Part shown: positions 36,294 to 44,932 of the stretch, piece after piece
How the letters are laid out: every line of letters starts with the position of its first letter
Numbering within the stretch: the stretch's first letter is position 1
NCBI GenBank assembly: GCA_029558835.1
Contig: JAKQDH010000129.1
Coordinates: 1 to 54,435, forward strand
Length of the DNA: 54,435 nucleotides
Direction of reading: 5' to 3'
DNA from: Planctomycetota bacterium
Lineage (GTDB): Bacteria; Planctomycetota; Phycisphaerae; UBA1845
The notes under the pieces: generated by a model
The model's database searches: none
Seen by the model: only the letters and a program-made list of their open reading frames with translations
Told to the model about the DNA's origin: nothing
Program-made: the position numbers and the translations under genes

Positions 36294-37115
36294 ATGACGG
36301 ACTTCGCCAACGTGGGTGAGAAGGCGGTCACGCGCGCGATCGTCAAGGGGTTTGCCGACGAGCTGTTGAACTACGTCGAAAGCGACGTGGTCGTGGTCGG
36401 GGCCGGGCCCGCGGGTCTGGTGGCCGCGCGGGACTTGGCGACGGCCGGACGCAAGGTACTGCTTATCGAACGCAGCAACTACCTCGGCGGCGGCTTCTGG
36501 ATCGGCGGCTACCTGATGAACAAGATCACCGTCCGCAGTCCTGCCCACGAGGAGTTGGAGCGGCTGCACGTGCTCTGCCAGCAGGTCGAACCGGGCTTGT
36601 ACGTGGCCGACGGCCCGCACGCCTGCGCAAAGCTAATTGCTTCCGCCTGTGAGGCCGGCGTGCGGGTACTGAACCTCACGTCGGTCGAGGACGTGCTCCT
36701 CGACGATCAGCAGCGGGTGGCCGGCGTGGTCATCAACTGGACGCCGGTGCAGAGTCTCCCGCGGCAGATCACGTGTGTGGACCCCGTGGCGTTGGAGACA
36801 AAGGCCGTGATCGACGCCACGGGACACGACGCCGCGGTCGCCCGGCACCTGGCCGATCGAGGCCTCCTCAAGGTGCCCGGCAATGGAGCCATGAACGTCC
36901 GGCAATCAGAAGGCCTCGTCGTAGAACGCACGGGCGAGGTGTATCCGGGTCTGTACGTAGCGGGGATGGCCGTGGCGAGCGCGTTCGGCCTGCCGCGCAT
37001 GGGGTCGACCTTCGGCGGCATGCTGCTATCCGGCCGACGCGTGGCGGAGTTGCTACAGCAGCCGGCACCGCCGCGCAACGAGCGCGGGCGAACCCCGCAG
37101 CTCGTGGGAGCCTAG
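36294..37115 (+). CDS. thi4: Thi4-family thiazole synthase
   Basis: 273 residues. The FAD/NAD-binding start is DVVVVGAGPAGLVAARDLATAGRKVLLIERSNYLGGGFWIGG, with GGGFWIGGYLMNKI typical of Thi4. Later come VINWTPVQ, CVDPVALETKAVIDATGHDAAV, and the end PRMGSTFGGMLLSGRRVAE. Thi4 makes the thiazole phosphate of thiamine from NAD and glycine. Cys161, just before the VDP motif, aligns with the yeast Thi4 Cys that donates its sulfur, where many archaeal enzymes have His. A suicide mechanism is therefore possible. AAAGGA lies six bases before the ATG at 36294. No TPP riboswitch is visible upstream. Confidence 0.9.
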   Translation: MTDFANVGEKAVTRAIVKGFADELLNYVESDVVVVGAGPAGLVAARDLATAGRKVLLIERSNYLGGGFWIGGYLMNKITVRSPAHEELERLHVLCQQVEPGLYVADGPHACAKLIASACEAGVRVLNLTSVEDVLLDDQQRVAGVVINWTPVQSLPRQITCVDPVALETKAVIDATGHDAAVARHLADRGLLKVPGNGAMNVRQSEGLVVERTGEVYPGLYVAGMAVASAFGLPRMGSTFGGMLLSGRRVAELLQQPAPPRNERGRTPQLVGA

Positions 37116-37142
37116 AGCCGCGCGCCAAGCCCCTCTCCGTTT

Positions 37143-37287
37143 CGTACGTGTTCAGCGTCTTCGGCGTTGTGGGTGCCATGCTTACCCGCGACTGCGGTCG
37201 CGGGTAAGCATGCCTTTGCAGTGGCGGCAAATGCCCAACCCCGCCTGCGGCGGGTGAGGGCATGGCATCCACGCTGAACAGGTACTC
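37143..37287 (+). repeat. ~140-bp palindromic repeat, family B, copy 2
   Basis: Starts GTACGTGTTCAGCGTCT and ends ACGCTGAACAGGTAC, so the two ends can pair over about 14 bases. Inside are GGTGCCATGCTTACCCGCGACTG, its hairpin partner, and the GCCTGCGGCGGG hairpin. It is the most complete copy. Confidence 0.75.
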
Positions 37288-37454
37288 AGGCAGACGGGCA
37301 GGGGTGAGGGTGCAGGACGCGAGGACGCCCGCCGTCTGGGCATGCGCGTCGTTCGCATCCGTTCTTTGCCGTTCGATCCACACCACTCCGTCACGCATGC
37401 ACCACTGAGGCACAGCGCAAGCTTGGCCCGCGCTGTGCCTCCGCAGTGCCACCT

Positions 37455-37800
37455 GCCGCTCTTCCGGAAAACAAGCTGCGTCCCCGCTTTTCGCCGCTGT
37501 TGCCGCCGTCGATTGGAAGGAGGACGAGGTGCCCCCGTCGATTGCGGGGCGGCCCAGGTCAAGTGCCAATGCGTTTATGTCACCCGTGCCAATGTTGAGC
37601 GGGTTGCTCTTCGGAACGAAGGAGCCCGTAACCCGCCCGCCGGCGTCGTCCTCGCGCGGGTTCTCGGGCGTCAGCCATCGCTGCAGTGCCGACATCGGCG
37701 GGGCCGTTGGGGCGACCGCCGGTTGACGCGGCTCCTCGCGCGGCCGCGCGGCCGGCGCGGGTGGTTCCGGGGGTGCCGGGTTCCGTTCTGCCGTTGTGGT
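37455..37800 (-). pseudogene. Frameshifted remnant paralogous to the lipoprotein gene at 40324-40806
   Basis: The minus strand reads PREEPRQPAVAPTAPP...LQRWLTPENPRE...GGRVTGSFVPKSNPLNIGTGDINALALDLGRPAID. The intact gene reads [16 protein letters not shown]...[11 protein letters not shown]...[36 protein letters not shown] one-base loss at about 37535 (ATCGAC then GGGGGC, where the intact copy has TGGCGGC) moves the frame. After it, LVLLPIDGGNS matches [11 protein letters not shown] in the new frame. The signal peptide is missing and the 3' end runs into a hairpin-family repeat at 37464-37493. I see no other gene in 37801-38188. Confidence 0.75.
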
Positions 37801-38188
37801 GGGTAGAATGTGGTGGGGAGTACATCCGGTGTGTATCCGGGTGTGGGGAACCGACCAAACGGGGATAGCAGCCTTCACCGGCTGCGAGCATCGAAGGGTA
37901 CTTCATTCGACCATACCGCGCCGGATCGCGTGTCTCAACCGAGCGCACGTGCATACAACGGCCGTGGGGCAAGCCCGGGGTGTCCTCTGCCCTGTGCTGA
38001 GACGCCACGAAGCCAGCCGATGACCTCAGGCGTGTAAACGCAGCCCGACGCCGCGCGCTAAGGCGCTGATCCGGCGGGAGCCGCGTTTCGCGCGGCGACT
38101 GGGGTGCGCAGCTCAAGTGCGACACGATCGCGGCCGGTATTGCGAGTGTGTCTTGGCTCTGCGGTGCAGGAGCATGGGTGGAACGCAG

Positions 38189-40084
38189 ATGCAGAAAAAC
38201 AGTTCCAGCAGGAAACGTCAGAGTCGTCCTACCTACAGCCCTATGCGCGTCCGGAAGCTGCTCATCCTGATGGGCGTGGCAGCAGGCGTGGCCGCTGGCG
38301 GGGCGATCTCTCTCCGCCATACGGGGCAACCGGAGGCACCGCGCGGGCTCGAGCATTGGGTGCGACCCGGTGCAGGCACGGGCTTCAACGTTCTGCTGAT
38401 CACCTTGGACACGGTGCGACGGGACCACCTGGGATGCTACGGACGTCGACAGGCGCAGACGCCGACGTGTGACTCCCTGCTCGAGCACGGTGTGCGTTTC
38501 GACGACGCCGTCACCAGCGTGCCGATCACGCTGCCCTCGCACGCGACGCTGATGACAGGGCTCTACCCACACCATCACGGCGTCCGGGACAACGGCAAAT
38601 ACCGGCTTGCCTCGCGGCAACAGACGCTGGCGGAGTTGCTCAAGGCACGCGGCTATGACACTGCCGCCTTCGTGGGCTGCTTCGTCCTGGACGCCCGCTT
38701 CGGACTCGACCAGGGTTTCGACATCTACGATTTCGAGGTCACGGAGGAGGGGTACCGGCGCGAGATGGTGGACTACAACGAGCGGCCCGCCAACGCCGTG
38801 ACCGATGCGGCACTGGGCTGGTTTGAGCGGCGACAGGCGGCGGGAACGAGCACCCCCTTCTTCGTCTGGGTGCACTACTTCGACGCCCATCTGCCGTATA
38901 GGTCGCCGCTGGCGTCGCAGCCCCGGTTCGCCGGGCGCCCCTATGACGCGGAAATCGCGTTCGTGGACCAGCAGCTCAAGCGTCTGCTGGATCAACTGGG
39001 CGAGCTTGGGCTCCAGGAGCGGACCGTGATCGTTCTGGTGAGCGACCACGGGGAGTCGCTCGGCGAGCACGGGGAGCCGACCCACGGCATGCTGCTGTAC
39101 GAGGCAACGGTGCGCGTGCCGTTCATCATCTCCTGCCCGGCGCTCTTTCAGGGGCCGCACTACGTGGACGGCCAGGTTGTCGGACTTGTGGACGTCCGGC
39201 CGACGCTCGAGGACTTGCTGGGAGTCACGCCGCTGTCACCGACCGACGGCCGGAGCCTGTTGGCCCCCGCCGCGGTGCCCGAACGTGCCGTGTACCTGGA
39301 AACATACGCACCATTTGAGCATGCAGGGTGGAGTCCCCTGTACGGCGCACGCACACAGGCACGCAAGTACATCCTGGCGCCGACACCAGAGTACTATGAC
39401 CTCACGGCCGACCAAGGCGAGCAGAGGAACCGGTATGCGGACGACGACCCGGAACTAGTCCGGCTGAAAGCGGCGCTCGGGGAGTGGATGAAGGACTCGG
39501 GCACGCGGCCAGGATCGGGGCGGGCGGTCAGCGACGAAGAGCTCCGGCGTCTGGGGTCGCTGGGATACGTGCAGGCCGGGGGGGGCGTCCAGCAGACGAC
39601 GCTGCTCGCCGATCCGAAGACCATGATGCCCGTTTACAACGAATCCGCGCGGGCCGAACGCCTGTACACCCAGGGTCGGTTCGAGGAGGCGGCGGACCTG
39701 GCGCGCCACGTGCTGGACCAGTGTGAATCCTGCGGTCACGCGCGTCGAGTACTGGCGTTCAGCTTTCTGAAACTGGGGAGGGCGGCGGAAGGAATCGCGG
39801 TGCTGCGTGAGTCGCCGAGGCAGGGGTCGGATGTGTTTCTCATTCGCTCACTCGCGGAGATGCTGATCCTCAATCAACAGTACGACAGTGCGGAGGAAGT
39901 CCTGGATCTTTACACCAGAGTGGCACCGCTGGACGGGCGGGTGCCGCTGCTGCGCGGCGACATTCTGCTGCGCCGGCACCGGCCGGAGGAGGCGCTCGCC
40001 CAGTACGAAGAGGCCCTGCGGCTGGACGAGCATCGCGCCGGTCCGCAGGCGCGGGAGCGGATCGAACACATGCGGAAGCAGTAG
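38189..40084 (+). CDS. Sulfatase-like (alkaline-phosphatase superfamily) hydrolase with TPR tail
   Basis: 631 residues. A transmembrane or signal-like segment (LLILMGVAAGVAAGGAISL) is followed by the catalytic domain starting NVLLITLDTVRRDHLGCYG. The metal site also includes VSDHGESLGEHGEPTHG. At the nucleophile position the sequence is SVPITLPSHATLMTG. Thr114 (or a nearby Ser) replaces the Cys/Ser that becomes formylglycine, and His replaces the Arg of C/S-x-P-x-R. It is therefore probably not a classical sulfatase and may act on phosphoesters. From about residue 480 tetratricopeptide repeats follow (ARAERLYTQGRFEEAADLARHVL, EEALAQYEEALRLDEHRAG). Start ATG at 38189; 38174 is also possible. 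Confidence 0.82.
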   Translation: MQKNSSSRKRQSRPTYSPMRVRKLLILMGVAAGVAAGGAISLRHTGQPEAPRGLEHWVRPGAGTGFNVLLITLDTVRRDHLGCYGRRQAQTPTCDSLLEHGVRFDDAVTSVPITLPSHATLMTGLYPHHHGVRDNGKYRLASRQQTLAELLKARGYDTAAFVGCFVLDARFGLDQGFDIYDFEVTEEGYRREMVDYNERPANAVTDAALGWFERRQAAGTSTPFFVWVHYFDAHLPYRSPLASQPRFAGRPYDAEIAFVDQQLKRLLDQLGELGLQERTVIVLVSDHGESLGEHGEPTHGMLLYEATVRVPFIISCPALFQGPHYVDGQVVGLVDVRPTLEDLLGVTPLSPTDGRSLLAPAAVPERAVYLETYAPFEHAGWSPLYGARTQARKYILAPTPEYYDLTADQGEQRNRYADDDPELVRLKAALGEWMKDSGTRPGSGRAVSDEELRRLGSLGYVQAGGGVQQTTLLADPKTMMPVYNESARAERLYTQGRFEEAADLARHVLDQCESCGHARRVLAFSFLKLGRAAEGIAVLRESPRQGSDVFLIRSLAEMLILNQQYDSAEEVLDLYTRVAPLDGRVPLLRGDILLRRHRPEEALAQYEEALRLDEHRAGPQARERIEHMRKQ

Positions 40085-40323
40085 GCTCGCTTGACCCGCT
40101 GTCGGCAGACGCCACAGGCGACTTCGTGGAACCAGCGGGCGCCAGAGAAACAGAGCGGCATATTCCGGCTGCCAGCGCCGACCTGCTGGTGCAGGCGCTC
40201 ACAGGACGGCTTGGCAGCGCATGAGCGGGCTGTGCTCGGACGAGCGCCCCGGGGCGGATGTCATGTGGTCGGTGGCGTGGAGCCGCTCGGCCGCGCCAGG
40301 GCTGCGCGGCCATCCCCCGCTCT

Positions 40324-40806
40324 TCACTCCTCCCGCACGGTCCAACCGCCGCTCTCTTCGCGCTGGAAGCGGTAGATGGAACGCTCGCGGCGGCGTAGTT
40401 CGCTGTTGCTGCCGTCGATGGACAGCACGACGAGCTGCCGCCAGTCGATGGGCAGCCGGCCGGTATCGAGGGCGAAGGCAGTAACATCGTTGGTGCGGAT
40501 GTCCAGTTTGTTCCGGCGCGGATCGAAGGAGCCGGTCACCCATCCCCCCTCCGCACCCTCCCGCAACGACTCCGCCGTCAGCCATTGCTCCGGGTCCGGC
40601 GCCAGCAGGGCCGTCGGATCGAGCGCCGGGCAAGGCGGCTCCTCGCGCGGTTGCACCGCTCGCGCGGGCGGTTCCGGGCGTGCGACTGCGTTGTCGGCCT
40701 TCGGACCCGGTTGCGCCTGACGACAGCCGGTCTGCCCCGCGGCCAGCAACAGGCATGCAACCACCGCCCCCCCACCTGCTGTCCGACCCGCGTGATAGCG
40801 ATGCAC
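40324..40806 (-). CDS. Hypothetical lipoprotein, intact paralogue of the 37.5-kb pseudogene
   Basis: 160 residues from a GTG at 40806 with GGAGGG five bases upstream. [28 protein letters not shown] gives a signal with lipobox GQTGC. A Pro/Ala-rich linker follows. The core has [59 protein letters not shown]. '[14 protein letters not shown]' and 'V.LSIDG' look like a beta-sandwich. The GTG lies 81 bases from the hslV ATG, divergently, so the two share a promoter region. The frame stays open into hslV sequence, but that longer form is spurious. The function is unknown. Confidence 0.7.
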   Translation of the reverse strand: MHRYHAGRTAGGGAVVACLLLAAGQTGCRQAQPGPKADNAVARPEPPARAVQPREEPPCPALDPTALLAPDPEQWLTAESLREGAEGGWVTGSFDPRRNKLDIRTNDVTAFALDTGRLPIDWRQLVVLSIDGSNSELRRRERSIYRFQREESGGWTVREE

Positions 40807-40887
40807 GGCTCGCCCTCCGGTGCGGCCCCGCTTGCACCCCGGCCCCACCTGTTGTACCGTTCCTGCCCGCGAGAGGATGCATGTACC

Positions 40888-41442
40888 ATGACCGAATCCG
40901 GACAGCAAGTGAAGATTCACGGTACGACCATTGTGGCCGTCCGCCGCGGCGAGTCCGTAGCGATCGGCGGAGACGGGCAGGTCTCGCTCGGGGCGACGGC
41001 CGTCAAGCATGACGCCCGGAAGATCCGCAGCGTGGCCGGGGGCAAGGTGCTGTGCGGGTTCGCGGGCTCGGCCGCCGACTCCTTCGCCCTGCTCGAACGC
41101 TTCGAGACCAAGCTCGAACAGCACAAGAGCAACCTGCGCCGGGCGGCCATCGAGCTCGCCAAGGACTGGCGGACTGACAAGGTGTTACGCCGGCTGGAGG
41201 CGCTCCTGCTGGCTGTGTCGAAGGAGACCACACTGATGATCAGCGGGTCGGGCGACGTAATCGAGCCGACGGACGGCGTGATCGGGATCGGCTCGGGCGG
41301 GATGTACGCGGCCGCCGCCGCCCGGGCGCTGCTCCGGCACACGGACCTCCCCCCGGGCGCCATCGCGGAGGAAGCCCTGAAGATCGCCTCGGAAATCTGC
41401 GTCTACACCAACCGCGAGATCGTGGTGGAGACAATCGCGTAG
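40888..41442 (+). CDS. hslV: ATP-dependent protease subunit HslV
   Basis: 184 residues. Residues 13-24 are [12 protein letters not shown]; Thr13 would be the catalytic N-terminal Thr after removal of a 12-residue propeptide ([12 protein letters not shown]), longer than the single Met of E. coli. GGDGQVSLG and [23 protein letters not shown] are conserved HslV blocks, and the end has [10 protein letters not shown]. It forms a two-ring peptidase capped by HslU. The ATG at 40888 has GAGAGGA about 13 bases upstream, a poor spacing. Its partner hslU lies 278 bases downstream, across two repeats, instead of overlapping as in many bacteria. Confidence 0.96.
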   Translation: MTESGQQVKIHGTTIVAVRRGESVAIGGDGQVSLGATAVKHDARKIRSVAGGKVLCGFAGSAADSFALLERFETKLEQHKSNLRRAAIELAKDWRTDKVLRRLEALLLAVSKETTLMISGSGDVIEPTDGVIGIGSGGMYAAAAARALLRHTDLPPGAIAEEALKIASEICVYTNREIVVETIA

Positions 41443-41470
41443 ACCTGCTCCCGCACAGCGCGGGAGCGAT

Positions 41471-41670
41471 GCATCAGAGCCGTCGGCGCAACCCGACGGA
41501 CCCTTGGAGCAGATAACCCGCAGCTTGAGCACAACATCCTGCGAACGCCTCAAACGCGATGGTACTGGGGTGGCATGCCCAAGCCGAAGGCGCCGGCATG
41601 CTCTTGTGGCGAGCGGGCTTGCGCGGGGAACCGAGCATGGCGGCGCTGCGCTTGGCCATGCCACCCGCTC
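41471..41670. repeat. Two repeat elements between hslV and hslU
   Basis: A family D hairpin (ATCAGAGCCGTCGGCGCAAC with its partner, 41471-41502) and a family C element at 41567-41670. The family C element begins GGTGGCATGCCCAAGCCGAA and ends GCGCTTGGCCATGCCACCC. These fill most of the 278-base gap. Confidence 0.65.
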
Positions 41671-41720
41671 GGAAAGGCCTGTTGCCGGCATAGGCGGCAT
41701 CTTAACAGTAACGCACTAAA

Positions 41721-43064
41721 ATGCAGGAACTGACACCCAAACAGATCGTCGAGGAACTCGATAAGTACATCATCGGGCAGAACGCGGCCAAGCGCATGGC
41801 GGCCATCGCCATCCGCAACCGCTGGCGCCGCCTCCAGCTTCCCACGGAGCTGCGCGAGGACATCGGCCCCAGCAACATCATCATGATGGGCCCCACCGGC
41901 GTCGGCAAGACCGAGATCGCCCGACGCCTCGCGCAGCTTGTCAACGCGCCCTTCCTGAAGGTCGAGGCCACCAAGTACACCGAGGTCGGCTACCACGGCC
42001 GGGACGTGGAGAGCATCGTCCGCGACCTAGTCGAACTGGCCGTGCACATGGTCCGCACGGAGCAGACGGAGGTAGTCCGCACCGAAGCAGACCGCCTCAC
42101 CGAGGAACGCCTGCTTGACCTGCTGCTGCCCGCCACCGACTACGATCGCCACGACCTCGACGCCGGCAGCGAGACGGCCGAACGCCGCCGGCGCAATCGC
42201 GAGAAGTTCCGCAACCAACTGCGCGCCGGCGAGCTGGAGGACCGCAACGTCGAGCTGAAGATCGACACCAAGGCCACGCCGATCGGCGTGATGGCCACCT
42301 TCGGTTTCGACCAGATCGACCCGGAGATGCAGAACTTCTTCGACCGGCTGATGCCCTCGCAGCCCAAGCAGCGGCTCATGCCGGTCCGCGAGGCCCGCAA
42401 GATTGTCTTCGAGGAGCAGTGCGACAAGCTCATCGACCGCGAGAAGGTGCAGGAACTCGCCCTGCGCCGGGCGGAGAACACCGGCATCATCTTCCTCGAC
42501 GAGATCGACAAGATCGCCGGCACGGACTACCGCCATGGCCCGGACGTTTCGCGCCAGGGCGTGCAGCGCGACCTGCTGCCCATCATCGAGGGCTGCACGG
42601 TGAACACGCGCTACGGCCCCGTACGGACCGACCATGTGCTGTTCATCGCGGCCGGGGCGTTCCACGGCACCAAGCCCAGCGACTTGATGCCGGAGTTGCA
42701 GGGCCGCCTGCCGATCCGCGTCAACCTCGACGACCTCAACCGCGACGACTTCGTCCGCATCCTCACCGAGCCGAAGAACGCGCTCACCAAGCAGCAGACG
42801 GCACTATTAGCTACGGAGGGCGTGCTGCTGGACTTCCGGCCGGACGCCATCACCGCCCTCGCCGACATCGCCTGGCGCGTGAACCAGTCCACGGAGAACA
42901 TCGGCGCCCGCCGGCTGATGACTGTCATGGAAACGCTCATGGAGCAGATCAGCTTCGACGCCCCTGCCCGCCGCGGCGAAACGCTGGTCATCGACGAGGC
43001 GTACGTTCACGAGCGCCTGGCGGATATCGCCAAGGATAGTGACCTGAGCAGGTTCATTCTGTAG
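41721..43064 (+). CDS. hslU: ATP-dependent protease ATPase subunit HslU
   Basis: 447 residues, AAA+ unfoldase. MQELTPKQIVEELDKYIIGQNAAKR is the HslU start. Walker A is GPTGVGKTEIA (about 58-68) and the pore loop is YTEVGYHGRDVE. Walker B is IIFLDEIDKIAG, followed by GRLPIRVNLDDL (sensor/arginine-finger region) and the C-terminal motif SRFIL that docks into HslV. It unfolds substrates for HslV. The I-domain (RTEADRLTEERLLDLLLP...) is present. It is on the same strand as hslV but separated by repeats, so the promoter arrangement is unclear. I see no Shine-Dalgarno of note. Confidence 0.97.
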   Translation: MQELTPKQIVEELDKYIIGQNAAKRMAAIAIRNRWRRLQLPTELREDIGPSNIIMMGPTGVGKTEIARRLAQLVNAPFLKVEATKYTEVGYHGRDVESIVRDLVELAVHMVRTEQTEVVRTEADRLTEERLLDLLLPATDYDRHDLDAGSETAERRRRNREKFRNQLRAGELEDRNVELKIDTKATPIGVMATFGFDQIDPEMQNFFDRLMPSQPKQRLMPVREARKIVFEEQCDKLIDREKVQELALRRAENTGIIFLDEIDKIAGTDYRHGPDVSRQGVQRDLLPIIEGCTVNTRYGPVRTDHVLFIAAGAFHGTKPSDLMPELQGRLPIRVNLDDLNRDDFVRILTEPKNALTKQQTALLATEGVLLDFRPDAITALADIAWRVNQSTENIGARRLMTVMETLMEQISFDAPARRGETLVIDEAYVHERLADIAKDSDLSRFIL

Positions 43065-43172
43065 CCGAGTTTGACGCACGCGGAGGGCGTCATCGGCTCC
43101 AAGAGGCAAGAGGCAAGTGGACACGCGTAGGGTGGGCACTGCCCACCACGTGACGGCAAGTCCCCGTTCCAG

Positions 43173-43640
43173 ACCGCGACCGTAAGGGAGCGGCCCGTGA
43201 ATAGCGAGGTGCGAATGGCGAATGAAAGCATCGCTTTGAACCGCGACCGTAACGGAGCAAACGGTGCAGCATATGCCAGCAACGCTCCGCTCCAGCATCG
43301 CCCGCCCTCCGGGCGAGGCAAGGAAAGGGAAAAGAGGGTGGGCTGCCCTCCAGGGACTCGAAGTCCCTGGCAACGACCGTGCGCCCTCCGGGCGAGAACT
43401 GAGTGTCGCCTTCAAGCGGCAACGAGCGTCCTCTCCCAGCCGTCGGCGTCCCCTTCCAGCGGTGAGCGTCCGCTTCCGCCCTGAGGGCGCGCGAACGCTG
43501 CGCGGGCCTTCCAGACCCTGGGAGCCGCTCCCCTTCCGCTCTTCTCCCTCTCGCCTGGAGCGCAAGCGAACCGCGCTCGGACCTCCAGGCCGGTACGCCG
43601 GGTGGCCCACCTCCTCTGGAGGTGGGGGGCTGATGAACGC
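43173..43640. repeat. Mosaic of palindromic repeats after hslU
   Basis: 584 gene-free bases (43065-43648). Two copies of ACCGCGACCGTAA(G/C)GGAGC lie at 43173-43193 and 43239-43260, separated by TAGCGAGGTGCGAATGGCGAA, which resembles 35502-35530. GCCCTCCGGGCGA hairpins follow at about 43309 and 43381. A family E element (GGGTGGCCCACCTCCTCTGG...GGTGGGGG then CTGATGAA) lies at 43598-43640. No coding pattern is seen. Confidence 0.6.
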
Positions 43641-43648
43641 CCCGCGAG

Positions 43649-44680
43649 TCACTGAACCGTAAGCAAGATGACGCCGGTCACGACCCCGAGAAAGATCACT
43701 CCCATCGCCGGCCCGAGAAAGAACCCATACATGATCACGATGCGCGTCGCGTGCCCGCGCGTCCGCACCAGTTGGTGGGTATAGTCGCTGCGCACCGGCC
43801 CGATCCACCCCAGCGCCGCACAGCCGCAAACACCCAGCAGCAGGAGGAAATCGAGCATGAGCATCCCCTCGGGGGGCCAGCTTGCCTTCGTGGCGATTCG
43901 TATGAGCACATCGGCTGCCACCACGAACACGCAGCCGGCCGCGCTATGCAGCAGGCGATGGGCCTCATAGTTCCCCGCGGCCACGATCGTGCGCGGAGCC
44001 CGGGCGAACGCGGGCAACTCGGGCCGAAGCTGCGTCATCAAGCCGACCCAAAGCGGCACCGCCCACATGCACAACAACAGCACTGCCACTCCCACCCCGA
44101 TCCGCCACGCCAGGAACGACGGGGCCTGCACCGCGATGCGGCAGCTTCCTGCTGTGTAGAATGTCAGGGGCCTCGCGTACCGGCGACTCATGCGCGACGG
44201 CCCCTCTCTATCAATGTTCCCGAGGCCGGCCCTGCTCACCTCACCAGAGCTGTATGTCTGCGGCGCGCCCACCACCTGATTATTCGCAATGGGCCACACT
44301 CGCACGAGGAGATCCGCTTCCACCACCACCGAATCCGCCAGCACGGTGGCACCGATGACGATCACGCTCATCGCCAGGGCGCACCAACCCGCGAACCGGA
44401 ACGACCGTTTCACATCTCCCGGCCGATCCAGCGCCCACCACCAGCCGGGCGGGCGCTTGCGCCACGGCGTGAACATCCCCGAGAGAAACCACGTCCCGGC
44501 GTCCACCAACTGCCACACCTGCTCGCGCAAAGCACTCGGCACGTGCAGCAGCCCACACTCCGGGCACCGCGGCGCCTCGCCCAGCCCGTGCAGGTTGTAC
44601 CCGCAGGCCAGGCAGCACCGTTCCGCACTGCCCTCCGGTACCGCGAGATTCGCCGCCGATGTGTCAGTATCCACAACCAC
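43649..44680 (-). CDS. Zinc-ribbon multi-spanning membrane protein
   Basis: About 343 residues. An N-terminal zinc ribbon CLACGYNLHGLGEAPRCPECG (C-x2-C...C-x2-C) resembles the planctomycete 'double zinc ribbon' starts. Hydrophobic segments follow: CALAMSVIVIGATVLA, AWRIGVGVAVLLLCMWAVPLW, AGCVFVVAADVLIRIA, MLMLDFLLLLGVCGCAALGW and GFFLGPAMGVIFLGVVTGVILLTV. This kind of protein is common in planctomycetes with no known role. The start is uncertain: I use GTG at 44680. The frame extends to 44728, but that part lies in a repeat. The function is unknown. Confidence 0.65.
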   Translation of the reverse strand: MVVDTDTSAANLAVPEGSAERCCLACGYNLHGLGEAPRCPECGLLHVPSALREQVWQLVDAGTWFLSGMFTPWRKRPPGWWWALDRPGDVKRSFRFAGWCALAMSVIVIGATVLADSVVVEADLLVRVWPIANNQVVGAPQTYSSGEVSRAGLGNIDREGPSRMSRRYARPLTFYTAGSCRIAVQAPSFLAWRIGVGVAVLLLCMWAVPLWVGLMTQLRPELPAFARAPRTIVAAGNYEAHRLLHSAAGCVFVVAADVLIRIATKASWPPEGMLMLDFLLLLGVCGCAALGWIGPVRSDYTHQLVRTRGHATRIVIMYGFFLGPAMGVIFLGVVTGVILLTVQ

Positions 44681-44713
44681 GGCGTGCCGTCTTTCCGGGT
44701 GACCCACCCACCC

Positions 44714-44880
44714 AAGCGGGTGGCCCACCTCCTCTGGAGGTGGGGGACTGATGAATGACGCCGGTCGCCAAACGCGCCGCTGCTGAAACTGCGCCGCCGA
44801 CCTCTACCGTATGAACCCGCAGCAGGGTGCGCGCGCGGAGCATTCATCGCTCCCCCAGGTTCAAAGAACCTGGGCACCCG
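44714..44880. repeat. Inverted pair of family E repeats
   Basis: GGGTGGCCCACCTCCTCTGG...GGTGGGGGACTGATGAA at 44714-44758 (plus) and the related CCCCCAGGTTCAAAGAACCTGGG at 44843-44880 (minus). They lie between ruvA and the zinc-ribbon gene. Confidence 0.6.
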
Positions 44881-44932
44881 CCCGGCGCGCGCATACATAG
44901 GCGCCAGCCCGTCCACGGTCGAAGCCGCACTG

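Noticed and set aside
37580..39160. 526-codon minus-strand frame opposite the sulfatase-like gene
   Set aside because: It is antisense to a gene with clear sulfatase-fold and TPR motifs; only its last part overlaps the paralogous remnant, in another frame.
40807..41124. N-terminal extension of the lipoprotein gene into hslV
   Set aside because: The extension is antisense to hslV, while a GTG at 40806 with GGAGGG gives a clean lipoprotein signal.
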